37,235 nt of DNA from Clostridium sp. (GTDB lineage Bacteria > Bacillota > Clostridia > Clostridiales > Clostridiaceae), in the NCBI GenBank assembly GCA_030626065.1, contig DAOUPR010000002.1:1-37235 (forward strand), written 5' to 3'. The notes under the pieces were generated by a model. That model had not been told where the DNA came from and made no database searches. It saw only the letters and a program-made list of their open reading frames with translations. The translations under genes were made by a program, and so were the position numbers. This document shows positions 23,604 through 32,901 of the stretch, one piece after another. Numbering within the stretch: position 1 is the stretch's first letter; every line of letters begins with the position of its first letter.

Positions 23604-24116
23604 ATGGAAAAATGGGATTTATTAGATGAACAAAGACAATTATTGTATAAAACTCATAGAAGAAGAGACAAAATGGAAATAGGAAATTATCATGTTGTTG
23701 TGAGTATTTGGACAGTTAATTCAAAGAATGAAATATTATTGACACTGAGAGATCCTAAAAAGGATAAATATCCGAATTTTTGGGAAAATACTGCTGGTTC
23801 TGTGTTGGCAGGAGAAGCAAGTATCGAAGGGACATTGAGAGAATTATCAGAAGAAACAGGCATAATAGTTAGTGAAGCTGAATTAAGTTTTCTTGGTACT
23901 AAAAAAGAAAAAACAGCATTTATTGATGGTTATATAGTAAGAAAAGATTATGAAATCTCTGAATTGACAATGCAAGAAGGTGAAACTGTGGATGCTCAGT
24001 GGGTGACTTTAGAAAAATTAGATGAAATGATAGGATTAGGAGTTGTTGCTATACCAGTTGCAGATAGATTAGCCTATTTCAGGAATGATTTTTGTGATTT
24101 CTTATTTAATAAATAG
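23604..24116 (+). CDS. Nudix hydrolase, IPP-isomerase-like
   Basis: About 170 residues. The opening, MEKWDLLDEQRQLLYKTHRR, and WENTAGSVLAGE resemble the isopentenyl-diphosphate-isomerase-like Nudix branch. The Nudix box GSVLAGEASIEGTLRELSEETGI fits the consensus in full. Substrate unknown. AGGGGG precedes the ATG by about nine bases. A second Nudix gene follows 43 bases after the stop and is likely cotranscribed. Confidence 0.85.
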   Translation: MEKWDLLDEQRQLLYKTHRRRDKMEIGNYHVVVSIWTVNSKNEILLTLRDPKKDKYPNFWENTAGSVLAGEASIEGTLRELSEETGIIVSEAELSFLGTKKEKTAFIDGYIVRKDYEISELTMQEGETVDAQWVTLEKLDEMIGLGVVAIPVADRLAYFRNDFCDFLFNK

Positions 24117-24159
24117 TTTTAGTATTAAGTACGTTAAATAGTTTATAGGAGGATTAAAA

Positions 24160-24729
24160 ATGGATTACATAGAACAAATAACTAAATTTATTCCTGAAAA
24201 TGATCAAGAGCGACAGGATAAAAAGGTTATTCTTGATTACATAGAAAAATTCCCTCACAATATTTTGATTAGAGATAATGAATTTGCACATATTACAAGC
24301 TCAGGATTTATAATGAATCAAGCTTTAGATAAGGTGTTAATGATTCATCACAATATAAGAAATGTTTGGGCGTGGACTGGTGGACATGTTGATGGAGATA
24401 CAGATTTTCTACATGTTGCAATAAAAGAAGCTAAAGAGGAAACTGGCATAAAAAATGTGAAACCACTAACTGACGAAATAATTACTATTGATATTTTACC
24501 TGTATATGGTCATATGAAGAATAATAAATATGTTAGTGTTCATCAGCATCTTTCGGTGGCGTATGTCCTTATTGCTAATGAAGATGAAGAGCTAAGAATA
24601 AAAGAAGACGAAAATAGTGGTGTGGAATGGTTTCCTTTGGGAAAATTTACAGAGGATTATTTTGATGATAAGGATGTTTATTTATATAATAAGATAATTG
24701 AGAGAGCTAAGAAATATAATTGTTTTTGA
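24160..24729 (+). CDS. Nudix hydrolase with a divergent box
   Basis: About 189 residues. The box reads GHVDGDTDFLHVAIKEAKEETGI: the first Glu of GX5E is Thr and the REUXEEXGU arginine is Lys, while the catalytic EE pair is kept. This differs from the two other Nudix proteins in the window, so its substrate or activity may differ. AGGAGG precedes the ATG. Confidence 0.82.
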   Translation: MDYIEQITKFIPENDQERQDKKVILDYIEKFPHNILIRDNEFAHITSSGFIMNQALDKVLMIHHNIRNVWAWTGGHVDGDTDFLHVAIKEAKEETGIKNVKPLTDEIITIDILPVYGHMKNNKYVSVHQHLSVAYVLIANEDEELRIKEDENSGVEWFPLGKFTEDYFDDKDVYLYNKIIERAKKYNCF

Positions 24730-24913
24730 AAAGAAAAATATGGAAAAGTAAGTGCAAGATTCTGATAAAAAACAAGAAAATGGAAATAATATGAAATAAA
24801 TGAAGAATAAATTTTGAAAAATAGCTTATTTGTTTTATAATGAAATAAACAATTGAAAAATACTAGATTTACAGAGTTTTAGCAAATATTTTGTTTTCAG
24901 TAGGAGCGATGGA

Positions 24914-27121
24914 ATGTCTGAAATTAAAGGGAAAGTAGAGAGTGTTATCTTTCAAAATGAAGATAATGGGTATACAGTAGCAAAAATTTATTATGATAAA
25001 AATCTGGTTACTGTAACAGGAATTATACCATTTATTCAAGAAGGAATAGAATTAAAAATAAACGGTGAATGGTTTGTTCATCCACAGTTTGGCGAGCAAT
25101 TTAAAGTAAAAGCTTGTGAGCAAATTCTTCCAGATACTGTAGAAAGTATAGAAAAGTACTTATCTTCTGGAATTATATCTGGTATTGGACCTGTTACAGC
25201 AAAAAAAATAGTTAAGCATTTTGGAGAAAAAACTCTTGAGATAATGGATACTGACATAAACAAGATAAAAGAAATAGAAGGAATAGGAAAGAAAAAAGCA
25301 CAGAAGATTGCAGATTCATATTCACAGCAATCTGAGATTAGAAATATAATGATATTCTTTCAAACCTACGGATTATCAGTGAATCAATGTGTTAAAATAC
25401 ACAAAAAGTATGGGTCAGAGGCAGTTAACCAAGTAAAGGAAAATCCATATATGTTAATTGAAGATATAGCTCGTATTGGATTCAAAACGGCAGATAAAAT
25501 AGCTAGAAATTTAGGGATTGATGCAGAATCAAAATTTAGAATACAAAGTGGAATTCTTTTTTCAATTAATCAATTTTGCTTAAAAGGGAATACTTATGTT
25601 CCACTTGAAATATTAATAGAAGAGGCAGCAAGTATACTTTTGGTGGATAGAGATTTAGTATACAAAAATATTATTGAATTTGCGACTACAGGAAAAATTA
25701 AAATTGAAAATATCGATGGAGAAGAAGCGGTTTTTTCAATTCCATTTTTACATAGTGAAATTGCGGTTACATTAAAGATGCTGACTTTAGCAACAGATGA
25801 ATATGAGGATATTGAAATAAATATAGAGCAGGAAATAAAAGATTTTGAAGAACACAATAGCATAGAATTTGCTCCGATTCAGAGAGAAGCAATTACTGGT
25901 GCATTCAAAAATGGTGTAGAGGTTATAACAGGTGGACCTGGTACAGGTAAAACTACCATAATAAAATGTATTACTGAAATATTTGAGAATGCCAGCATGA
26001 CAGTTTTTATGGCAGCACCTACAGGTAGAGCTGCAAAAAGAATGAGTGAAGCTACTGGAAAAGAAGCTAAAACTATACATAGATTATTGGAGATTGGATT
26101 TAAAGATGAAGAAAGCTACGATTTTGTCAAAGGTGATGAAGATCCACTTCAATGTGATGTTTTGATCGTGGATGAAGCTTCAATGATAGATATCTTATTA
26201 ATGAAAGATCTTCTTAAAGCACTTTCTAAAGGAACTAGATTAATAATTGTGGGAGATGCAGATCAACTACCTTCAGTAGGTCCAGGTAATGTACTTAGTG
26301 ATATTATTCATAGTGAAAGTGTGAAAGTTGTTAAGTTAAAAGAGATATTTAGGCAAGCTAAGGAGAGTATGATAGTAGTCAATGCTCATAAAATTAATAA
26401 GAGTGAAATTCCATTCATTAATACTAAAGATACTGATTTTTTCTTCTTAAATGGGGCAGGACATGATAATACAATGCAGACTATTTTAGAATTAGTAATA
26501 AAAAGGCTTCCCACTTTTAAAAAAGACATCGATAAAATAAAAGATATTCAAATATTAACGCCTATGAGAAAGGGAACTTTAGGAACAAATAATTTAAATT
26601 TAAAGCTTCAGGAAATTTTAAATCCTAAAAGTCAGGAGAAAAGAGAGAAAGAATTTAGAAATACCCTTTTTAGAGAAGGGGATAAAGTAATGCAGATTAA
26701 AAATAATTATTCTCTCAAGTGGAAATCAGTTAATTTTGAAGATGAAGGTGTAGGAGTATTTAATGGAGATATTGGTTATATAAAAAAGATAAATGATGAT
26801 AGTGTTACTATTTTATTTGATGACGATAGAAAAGTTATTTATGAGAATATTTTTGTTGATGAACTAGAACTTGCCTATGCAATGACTATTCACAAAAGTC
26901 AAGGAAGTGAATTTCCTATTGTGGTTATGCCAATGTTTATGGGACCACCGATGCTTATGAATAAAAATCTTCTTTATACTGGAATAACTCGGGCAAAGAA
27001 AATGGTTGTTTTAGTTGGTGAGAAAAAGGCTCTACATTTTATGATTAAGAATAATAATATTATAGAAAGATATAGTGGACTTTGTTATAGAATTAAGAGT
27101 ACAATTAATGCACTTGATTAG
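24914..27121 (+). CDS. recD2: RecD2 ATP-dependent 5'-3' DNA helicase
   Basis: About 735 residues, the usual length of RecD2. N-terminal OB-like and helix-hairpin-helix part (GIISGIGPVTAKKIVKHFG; IEGIGKKKAQKIADSY), then superfamily 1 helicase motifs: Walker A GGPGTGKTT at 340-348, Walker B VLIVDEAS with Asp420-Glu421, VGDADQLPSVGPG (motif III), and AMTIHKSQGSEF with NLLYTGITRAKK (motifs V-VI). The protein unwinds DNA 5' to 3' in repair and replication-fork maintenance. A weak GGAGCG precedes the ATG. It is followed at about 20 bases by the ComFA-like gene and likely forms an operon with it and comFC. Confidence 0.95.
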   Translation: MSEIKGKVESVIFQNEDNGYTVAKIYYDKNLVTVTGIIPFIQEGIELKINGEWFVHPQFGEQFKVKACEQILPDTVESIEKYLSSGIISGIGPVTAKKIVKHFGEKTLEIMDTDINKIKEIEGIGKKKAQKIADSYSQQSEIRNIMIFFQTYGLSVNQCVKIHKKYGSEAVNQVKENPYMLIEDIARIGFKTADKIARNLGIDAESKFRIQSGILFSINQFCLKGNTYVPLEILIEEAASILLVDRDLVYKNIIEFATTGKIKIENIDGEEAVFSIPFLHSEIAVTLKMLTLATDEYEDIEINIEQEIKDFEEHNSIEFAPIQREAITGAFKNGVEVITGGPGTGKTTIIKCITEIFENASMTVFMAAPTGRAAKRMSEATGKEAKTIHRLLEIGFKDEESYDFVKGDEDPLQCDVLIVDEASMIDILLMKDLLKALSKGTRLIIVGDADQLPSVGPGNVLSDIIHSESVKVVKLKEIFRQAKESMIVVNAHKINKSEIPFINTKDTDFFFLNGAGHDNTMQTILELVIKRLPTFKKDIDKIKDIQILTPMRKGTLGTNNLNLKLQEILNPKSQEKREKEFRNTLFREGDKVMQIKNNYSLKWKSVNFEDEGVGVFNGDIGYIKKINDDSVTILFDDDRKVIYENIFVDELELAYAMTIHKSQGSEFPIVVMPMFMGPPMLMNKNLLYTGITRAKKMVVLVGEKKALHFMIKNNNIIERYSGLCYRIKSTINALD

Positions 27122-27140
27122 GGGATATGGTGATTATTTT

Positions 27141-28151
27141 ATGGATTTAATAAAAACAGAAATCAGTAAAAAAACACATGAAGTTAGCGAAAAAATTTAT
27201 ATGTGGAGTAAAGGAAATGAAAGATATTTGAATGTAATTTCTCCTCCATATAATTCTTCTTATATTTTGCTTAAGACAATTCTTAATGCGATAAGTGAAA
27301 ATAAAAATATTCTTTATGTAACAAATGAGAATATAAAAGAAAATGATATATTAATTTCTCTTAAAAAGTATGTAACATATGAGAACTGTCCATTTTTGGA
27401 TAGAAAACAAAAATACGATTTATCTAATTTCAATATATGTAGTATTGAAAAGATGAGTAAATTAAAAAATACATATGATTTAATAATTTTTAATTGTATA
27501 AGAAGTTTTATTGATGTTAATAATGAAAACATAGTATTAAATTTATTGAATCTAATAAATAAAAAAGGCAAAATAATTTCTTATCATTTTGAAAAGATAT
27601 TTAAGTATTCACGTGAAATTATATTTCCTATTAAAGATAATGGGAAAATTTTAATTGAACCTATGTTTTTTAAAACAAAGATAAATTTGGAAAATGATAT
27701 ACCACAATTGGCTTATGAACATATTAGTTGGTCTTTGGAGATGAATAATAAGGTTATTGTTTATGTGCCCCATAAGGATAATATTCCAAAAGTAAAAAGT
27801 TATCTTAGAAATTATTTTAGACAAAAGTGTAGGGTAGTCAGTTGTTTTAATATTTTTCAAAATAATAGTAAGTTTGAAAAAATGGAAAAAGTTATACTTG
27901 TAACTAACAGATTTAGGGATGATTGTTTTAATATTGATAATATGAATATTATGGTTTTAAATGCTAATAGTAAAAATATTGATTATAAAGATATAGTATA
28001 TATGTGCGGTAGGGTAAGTAATAAAGAGAAAGGAAGTAAAGGGGAAGTAGTACTTTTAGCAAGATGGGATAATACTGAAATTGATAAAGCTAAAAGTATT
28101 ATAAGAAACTTAAATAAAAAAGTATGGGATATGAATTTACTAAAAATTTAA
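27141..28151 (+). CDS. ComFA-like protein lacking helicase ATPase motifs
   Basis: About 336 residues (starting MDLIKTEISKKTHEV). Position and C-terminal features match ComFA, the DNA-uptake ATPase: CGRVSNKEKGSKGEVVLLAR corresponds to the 'GRVGR...GEVIFF' end of ComFA, and VILVTNRFRDDCFNIDNM to the 'TTxILERGV' step. However, the place of Walker A has NVISPPYNSSYILLKTIL with no GKT, and the place of the DEVD motif reads YDLIIFNC. ATP hydrolysis is therefore not expected. The ATG at 27141 has GGTGAT seven bases upstream; an earlier start would overlap recD2. The 3' end overlaps comFC by 28 bases, consistent with translational coupling. Identity with ComFA is by context and partial motif resemblance, so moderately certain. 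Confidence 0.6.
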   Translation: MDLIKTEISKKTHEVSEKIYMWSKGNERYLNVISPPYNSSYILLKTILNAISENKNILYVTNENIKENDILISLKKYVTYENCPFLDRKQKYDLSNFNICSIEKMSKLKNTYDLIIFNCIRSFIDVNNENIVLNLLNLINKKGKIISYHFEKIFKYSREIIFPIKDNGKILIEPMFFKTKINLENDIPQLAYEHISWSLEMNNKVIVYVPHKDNIPKVKSYLRNYFRQKCRVVSCFNIFQNNSKFEKMEKVILVTNRFRDDCFNIDNMNIMVLNANSKNIDYKDIVYMCGRVSNKEKGSKGEVVLLARWDNTEIDKAKSIIRNLNKKVWDMNLLKI

Positions 28152-28810
28152 AGCATTATTTAGACTGCTTTTTAAATTTAATATATTTTGGTAATTCAGA
28201 CTGCATTATTTGTGGTAATAAAACAGAAGATTTATGTGTTTGTCAACGGTGCTTTAATAAAGTTTATTATTGTAGAGAGCCTTTTGTTATAGAAGAAGAT
28301 GGCATTAAGCTTAATTGTTATAGTGCTTGTTATTATTCAGGAGTAATGAAGGAGTTAATAACTTTATTAAAATTTTATTCTAGCTTTAAGGTTATAAGAG
28401 TAATTCAGATTTATTGTGTAGAAACTATTAAAAATTTCTATTTGGAATTTGATTTGATAACCTTTGTGCCATCTACAAAAGAAAGTAGCAAAAAAAGAGG
28501 TTTTAATCAAAGCGAACTTTTAGCAAAAAGTATTTCTAAGGAGTTAGGAATAAAAGCTACGAGCTTATTAGAAAGAATAGATGTAAAAAAGGATCAGATT
28601 GGACTCGGTAAAACAGAAAGATGGGAAAATATAAAAAACTCTTTTGCAATTAAAAAGAATATAAATTTAGATATCGTAAAAAATAAAAAGGTACTTATAA
28701 TTGATGATGTTATAACTACTGGAGCCACTAGCTTTTATTGTTCAAAGCAGCTATTTGAAATGGGAGCGGATGAGGTTATAGTATTGACCGCTGCTCGAGG
28801 GAGACTTTAG
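28124..28810 (+). CDS. comFC: ComFC-type phosphoribosyltransferase-fold competence protein
   Basis: About 228 residues. An N-terminal zinc cluster (CIICGNKTEDLCVCQRC) and a phosphoribosyltransferase domain (FVPSTKESSKKRGFNQSELLA; PRPP loop VLIIDDVITTGAT). ComFC works with ComFA in DNA uptake in transformable Firmicutes and has a DNA-repair-related role elsewhere. It overlaps the ComFA-like gene. No ribosome site is evident upstream of the ATG, in line with translational coupling to the preceding gene. No other competence genes are in view, so transformability is not implied. Confidence 0.88.
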   Translation: MGYEFTKNLKHYLDCFLNLIYFGNSDCIICGNKTEDLCVCQRCFNKVYYCREPFVIEEDGIKLNCYSACYYSGVMKELITLLKFYSSFKVIRVIQIYCVETIKNFYLEFDLITFVPSTKESSKKRGFNQSELLAKSISKELGIKATSLLERIDVKKDQIGLGKTERWENIKNSFAIKKNINLDIVKNKKVLIIDDVITTGATSFYCSKQLFEMGADEVIVLTAARGRL

Positions 28811-29025
28811 ACCCTACATTTCTATTATAGCATATTTAACCAAAAATTTCACAGAAGATTGTGACTATTAATAAGCTGATTTTGAGAGTAAATAGAGATA
28901 TGTGGGGAACGGTTAATGAAAACCTTTAATTTGACCTATTTACTGGATTTGTTATTGGTTTTATTTAATATTAAAATAGGAACATAAATAAAAATTCAAG
29001 TACTTAAGCGAGAGGGGCTGACTTT

Positions 29026-29556
29026 ATGAAAACAACAGTGATAGGTAAAAACATAGTGATAACAGAAGGGCTTAGAGAGGCAGTAGATAAGAAGTTATCC
29101 AAATTAGATAAATACTTTAAACCTGAAATAGAAGCTAATGTAACCCTTGGAGTTCAAAAAAATAGACACATATTAGAAGTAACTATTCCTTTTAATGGTG
29201 TGATATTAAGAGTAGAAGAAGCAAATGAAGATATGTATGTAGCTTTAGATAGTATTACTGATAAATTAGTAAGACAAGTAAGAAAACAAAAAACTAAGCT
29301 AGAAAGAAGAAGATATACAGAAAATTCATTGAGATATCAAAGTTTTACTAACGTAAAGCCAGAGGAAGAGGAAGATGGAAAGATAGTAAGAACAAAAAGA
29401 TTTGCTATGAAACCAATGGTTAATGAAGAGGCAATCCTTCAGATGGAATTGTTAGACCATAATTTCTTTGTTTATATGAATGCAGATACAGACGAAGTTA
29501 ATGTTTTATATAAAAGAAAAGATGGAAACTATGGATTAATTGAACCAGAATTTTAA
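29026..29556 (+). CDS. hpf: Long-form ribosome hibernation-promoting factor
   Basis: About 176 residues with the two-domain long form: N-terminal S30AE domain (MKTTVIGKNIVITEGLREAV to ERRRYTENSLRYQ) and C-terminal dimerisation domain (IVRTKRFAMKPMVNEEAILQ to NYGLIEPEF). It dimerises 70S ribosomes to 100S in slow growth. It stands directly before secA, as yvyD does in B. subtilis. The ATG follows GAGAGGGG. A hairpin terminator ends the transcript. Confidence 0.95.
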   Translation: MKTTVIGKNIVITEGLREAVDKKLSKLDKYFKPEIEANVTLGVQKNRHILEVTIPFNGVILRVEEANEDMYVALDSITDKLVRQVRKQKTKLERRRYTENSLRYQSFTNVKPEEEEDGKIVRTKRFAMKPMVNEEAILQMELLDHNFFVYMNADTDEVNVLYKRKDGNYGLIEPEF

Positions 29557-29574
29557 TATAAATGTATAACTTAT

Positions 29575-29640
29575 AATGTGCAATGTTCAATTAGCAATTT
29601 GCAATTAAGGTTGGTTTTGTTTCACAAAATCTTTGAATTT
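29575..29640. repeat. Heptamer-hairpin intergenic repeat, copy 9
   Basis: Left units GTGCAATGTTCAATTAGC and AATTTGCAATTAAGG are followed by GGTTTTGTTTCACAAAATC, an abbreviated core hairpin (TTTTGT / ACAAAA). It begins just after the hpf stop and runs into its terminator region. Confidence 0.6.
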
Positions 29641-29652
29641 AAATAAAAAATT

Positions 29653-29676
29653 AAAAGAGAGCTTATGCTCTCTTTT
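29653..29676 (+). terminator. Intrinsic terminator after hpf
   Basis: A perfect 10-bp stem AAAAGAGAGC / GCTCTCTTTT with a TTAT loop and a T-rich 3' side (TTTTGTTGTG). It is 97 bases after the hpf stop. Confidence 0.9.
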
Positions 29677-29740
29677 GTTGTGTTTATTTTAATTTTTGGC
29701 TTTGTTTTAAAGAATTGTTGATTTATATAGTATTGTTTTA

Positions 29741-29904
29741 TTAATAGTGTAAAATGTGAAGAGTGAAGGGTGAGATGATGGATGATTTCTTCATTTTTCA
29801 CAAATCTTTTAATTAAATATACGATTTTGCGTAGCAAAATTATCCTTAACTTCACACTCCACATCTCACTCTTCACATTAATTACAAATTGTACATTGCA
29901 AATT
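29741..29904. repeat. Heptamer-hairpin repeat, GTGTGAA-ended variant, copy 10
   Basis: Left end TAATAGTGTAAAATGTGAAG, then GAGTGAAGGGTGAGATGATGG; right end TTCACACTCCACATCTCACT then CTTCACATTA as the inverted counterpart. A core hairpin GATTTTGCG / AGCAAAATT (29823-29842) matches the one in copy 2. The beginning is nearly the same as the inverted right end of copy 8. An ordinary type-A end (29881-29904) follows. No gene is present in the 29557-30078 gap. Confidence 0.75.
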
Positions 29905-30003
29905 AAAGTTAAAATTGTTAAGTTAAAATAAGATTATGTCTTTCTTCTAAAATAATATTTACATATATTTCATACACAAAGGCGTTTGAAAGTTGCTTTC
30001 TTA

Positions 30004-30032
30004 TTGAAGGGGAATTTTATTGGTGGTATAAT
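30004..30032 (+). promoter_or_regulatory. secA promoter
   Basis: TTGAAG (30004-30009), 17-base spacer, TATAAT (30027-30032). Transcription would start about 40 bases before the secA ATG. Near-consensus housekeeping promoter. Confidence 0.7.
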
Positions 30033-30078
30033 GAGTAAGTATAGTCAAAAGTAGAATAAATATGGAGAGGTCGATATA

Positions 30079-32589
30079 ATGAAACTATTTGAGAAAATAT
30101 TTGGAACCTATAGTGATAGAGAATTAAAGAAATTAGAAGGAACTATAAATAAAATTAATGCTTTAGAAGGAGAAATAAAAAAACTTTCAGATTCTGATCT
30201 AAGATTAAAAACAGATGAGTTTAAAGGAAGACTTAAAAAGGGAGAAACTTTAGAAGATATATTAGAAGAAGCTTTTGCTGTTGTAAGAGAGGCTTCTATA
30301 AGGACACTTGGATTAAGACACTATGATGTTCAGCTTATGGGTGGGATTGTACTTCATCAAGGTAGAATTTCAGAAATGAAAACTGGTGAAGGTAAAACAT
30401 TAGTTGCAACTTTAGCTGCTTATCTTAATGCTTTAGAAGGTAAAGGTGTTCATATTATTACAGTAAATGATTATTTAGCAAGTAGAGATGCTGAAGAAAT
30501 GGGAGAACTTTATGAGTTCCTTGGACTTAAAACTGGTGTTATAGTTCATGGATTAACTAAGGAAGAGAGAAGAGAAGCATATAATAGTGATATTACATAT
30601 GGAACAAATAATGAATTTGGATTTGATTATTTAAGAGATAATATGGTTATTTATAAAGAAGAAAGAGTTCAAAAGGAACTTAATTTCTGTATTGTCGATG
30701 AAGTTGACTCTATTTTAATTGACGAAGCTAGAACCCCACTTATTATTTCAGGTGCTGGTAGTAAATCTACTGATTTATATAAGGTTGCAGATTATTTTAC
30801 AAAGACACTTACTGAAGATGATGTCACTAAAGATGAAAAAACTAATTCTGTAATTTTAACAGAATCAGGTATAGAGAAAGCAGAAAGCTATTTTCATGTA
30901 GATAACTATGCTGATGCTAAGAATATGGAAATTCAACATCATGTGGTGCAAGCATTAAAAGGTAATTTTATGATGAAAAAAGATATAGATTATATGATGA
31001 AAGATGGAGAAGTTATTATCGTAGATGAATTTACGGGAAGACTTATGGAAGGAAGAAGATACAGCGATGGTCTTCATCAAGCAATAGAAGCTAAAGAAAA
31101 TGTTGAAATTAGAAAAGAATCTAAAACTTTAGCGACTATAACTTTCCAAAATTATTTTAGAATGTATACAAAATTATCAGGAATGACAGGTACTGCTGCA
31201 ACAGAGGAAGCAGAGTTTAGAGAAATATATGGTTTAGATGTAGTTGTAGTACCAACAAATGAACCTATTGCAAGAGAAGATGCATCAGATCTTGTTTATA
31301 AAACTGAAAATGGCAAATTTAGAGCTATAGTTGAAGAAATAACTGAAACTCATAAAAAAGGGCAACCAGCTTTAGTAGGTACTATAAGTATTGAAAACTC
31401 AGAAAAATTATCAAGTATGCTTAAGAAAAAAGGTATTCCACATAGAGTATTAAATGCCAAGTATCATGAGCAAGAAGCAGAAATTATTTCTCATGCAGGT
31501 GAAAAAGGAAATGTAACTATTGCTACTAATATGGCTGGTCGTGGTACGGATATTAAACTTGATAATGAAGTTAAAGAACTTGGCGGTTTGAAGGTTATTG
31601 GAACTGAAAGACATGAATCAAGACGTATAGATAATCAGTTAAGAGGTCGTTCTGGACGTCAAGGTGACCCTGGATATTCAAGATTTTATGTTTCTTTAGA
31701 AGATGACCTTATGAGAATATTTGCTCCTGAAAGATTTATGGGAATGGTTGAGAAATTAGGATTTACTGAAGATGATGCAATAGAGAGTAAGATGGTTAGT
31801 AATGCAATAGAAAATGCTCAGAAAAAAGTAGAAGGAAATAACTTTGATATAAGAAAAAATGTACTTCAATATGACGATGTAATGAATCAGCAAAGAGAAA
31901 TTATATATAAACAAAGATCTTCTGTACTTGAAGGAAATGATTTAAAGCAGCAAGTTGAAGATATGATTCATGAAGTAATAAGTGCAACTGTAGATTCACA
32001 TTATTCAGGAGTTAGTGAATCTAAAGAAGAAGATCTAAATAAGTTAATAGCTTATATGGAAGAAGTATGTATACCAAAAGATATGATTAAATATAATGAT
32101 ATTAAAGATTTGGAAGCTGATGCAATCAAAGAGAAATTCTTTAATACAGCAATGAAAGTATATAGTCAAAAGGAAACTCAATATACACCTGAACAAATGA
32201 GAGAAGTTGAGAGAGTAATACTTCTTAAAGTTGTTGATACTAAGTGGATGGCTCATATTGATGATATGGGACATTTAAAAAGAGGTATTGGACTTCGTGC
32301 ATACAGACAACAAGACCCAGTTCAAGCTTATCAGTTTGAAGGAAGCGAAATGTTTGATGCTATGATTTATACTATAAAAGCAGATACAGTTAAATACTTA
32401 TTCCATGTTCAAATAAGAGGAGAAGCACCTAAGAGAGAAAGAGTAGCTAAAGAAACTTCAACAAATCAATCTGATGGTACTACAAAAAAAGAGCCAAAAC
32501 GAAGAACACAAGAAAAAATAGGTAGAAATGATCCATGTCCTTGTGGAAGTGGAAAGAAATATAAACAATGTTGTGGAAGAAATGCTTAG
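30079..32589 (+). CDS. secA: SecA preprotein translocase ATPase
   Basis: About 836 residues, normal for a Firmicute SecA. NBD1 with Walker A TGEGKT (Gly103-Thr107) and [13 protein letters not shown], the preprotein cross-linking domain, NBD2 ([52 protein letters not shown]), helical scaffold and the C-terminal zinc-binding tail with Cys820, Cys822, Cys831 and Cys832. It drives export through SecYEG. AGAGG precedes the ATG. It lies between hpf and prfB, as in B. subtilis, with a strong promoter of its own. A repeat array follows directly. Confidence 0.98.
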   Translation: MKLFEKIFGTYSDRELKKLEGTINKINALEGEIKKLSDSDLRLKTDEFKGRLKKGETLEDILEEAFAVVREASIRTLGLRHYDVQLMGGIVLHQGRISEMKTGEGKTLVATLAAYLNALEGKGVHIITVNDYLASRDAEEMGELYEFLGLKTGVIVHGLTKEERREAYNSDITYGTNNEFGFDYLRDNMVIYKEERVQKELNFCIVDEVDSILIDEARTPLIISGAGSKSTDLYKVADYFTKTLTEDDVTKDEKTNSVILTESGIEKAESYFHVDNYADAKNMEIQHHVVQALKGNFMMKKDIDYMMKDGEVIIVDEFTGRLMEGRRYSDGLHQAIEAKENVEIRKESKTLATITFQNYFRMYTKLSGMTGTAATEEAEFREIYGLDVVVVPTNEPIAREDASDLVYKTENGKFRAIVEEITETHKKGQPALVGTISIENSEKLSSMLKKKGIPHRVLNAKYHEQEAEIISHAGEKGNVTIATNMAGRGTDIKLDNEVKELGGLKVIGTERHESRRIDNQLRGRSGRQGDPGYSRFYVSLEDDLMRIFAPERFMGMVEKLGFTEDDAIESKMVSNAIENAQKKVEGNNFDIRKNVLQYDDVMNQQREIIYKQRSSVLEGNDLKQQVEDMIHEVISATVDSHYSGVSESKEEDLNKLIAYMEEVCIPKDMIKYNDIKDLEADAIKEKFFNTAMKVYSQKETQYTPEQMREVERVILLKVVDTKWMAHIDDMGHLKRGIGLRAYRQQDPVQAYQFEGSEMFDAMIYTIKADTVKYLFHVQIRGEAPKRERVAKETSTNQSDGTTKKEPKRRTQEKIGRNDPCPCGSGKKYKQCCGRNA

Positions 32590-32594
32590 TAGAG

Positions 32595-32813
32595 CAATGC
32601 ACAATTGAAAGATTAAAAGATTAAAAGATTAAAAGATTAAAAGATTAAAAGATTACTAAAGAAATGTGCAATTAGCAATTTGCAATGTGCAATTAAGGAA
32701 GATTCTCGACCGAGGTCGAGAATCTTTGAATTATTTAAATTAATTAAAGATTTTCTGACCAAGGGAAGAAAATAATCCTTAATTGTGCATCGTGCATTGT
32801 GCATTGTGCATTA
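32595..32813. repeat. Heptamer-hairpin intergenic repeat, copy 11, with an 8-bp tandem array
   Basis: GCACAAT at 32600 opens the copy, then six perfect AAAGATTA units (32608-32655), GTGCAATTAGCAATTTGC and ATGTGCAATTAAGG, a 13-bp hairpin (32699-32711 with 32714-32726), the usual GATTTTCTG core (32749) and ATCCTTAATTG, and four inverted units ending at 32813. The 13-bp hairpin could terminate secA transcription. Confidence 0.8.
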
Positions 32814-32901
32814 ATAAAAGAAACTGAAACTATATATTATAATTAAAACTAATTATAATATATGAAAGTGTGAAATTAAGTCAAAAAAAGGGTGTGATAA
32901 T

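Noticed and set aside
32599-32820. Insertion sequence after secA
   Set aside because: No transposase frame is present; the region consists of the short repeat modules seen elsewhere.
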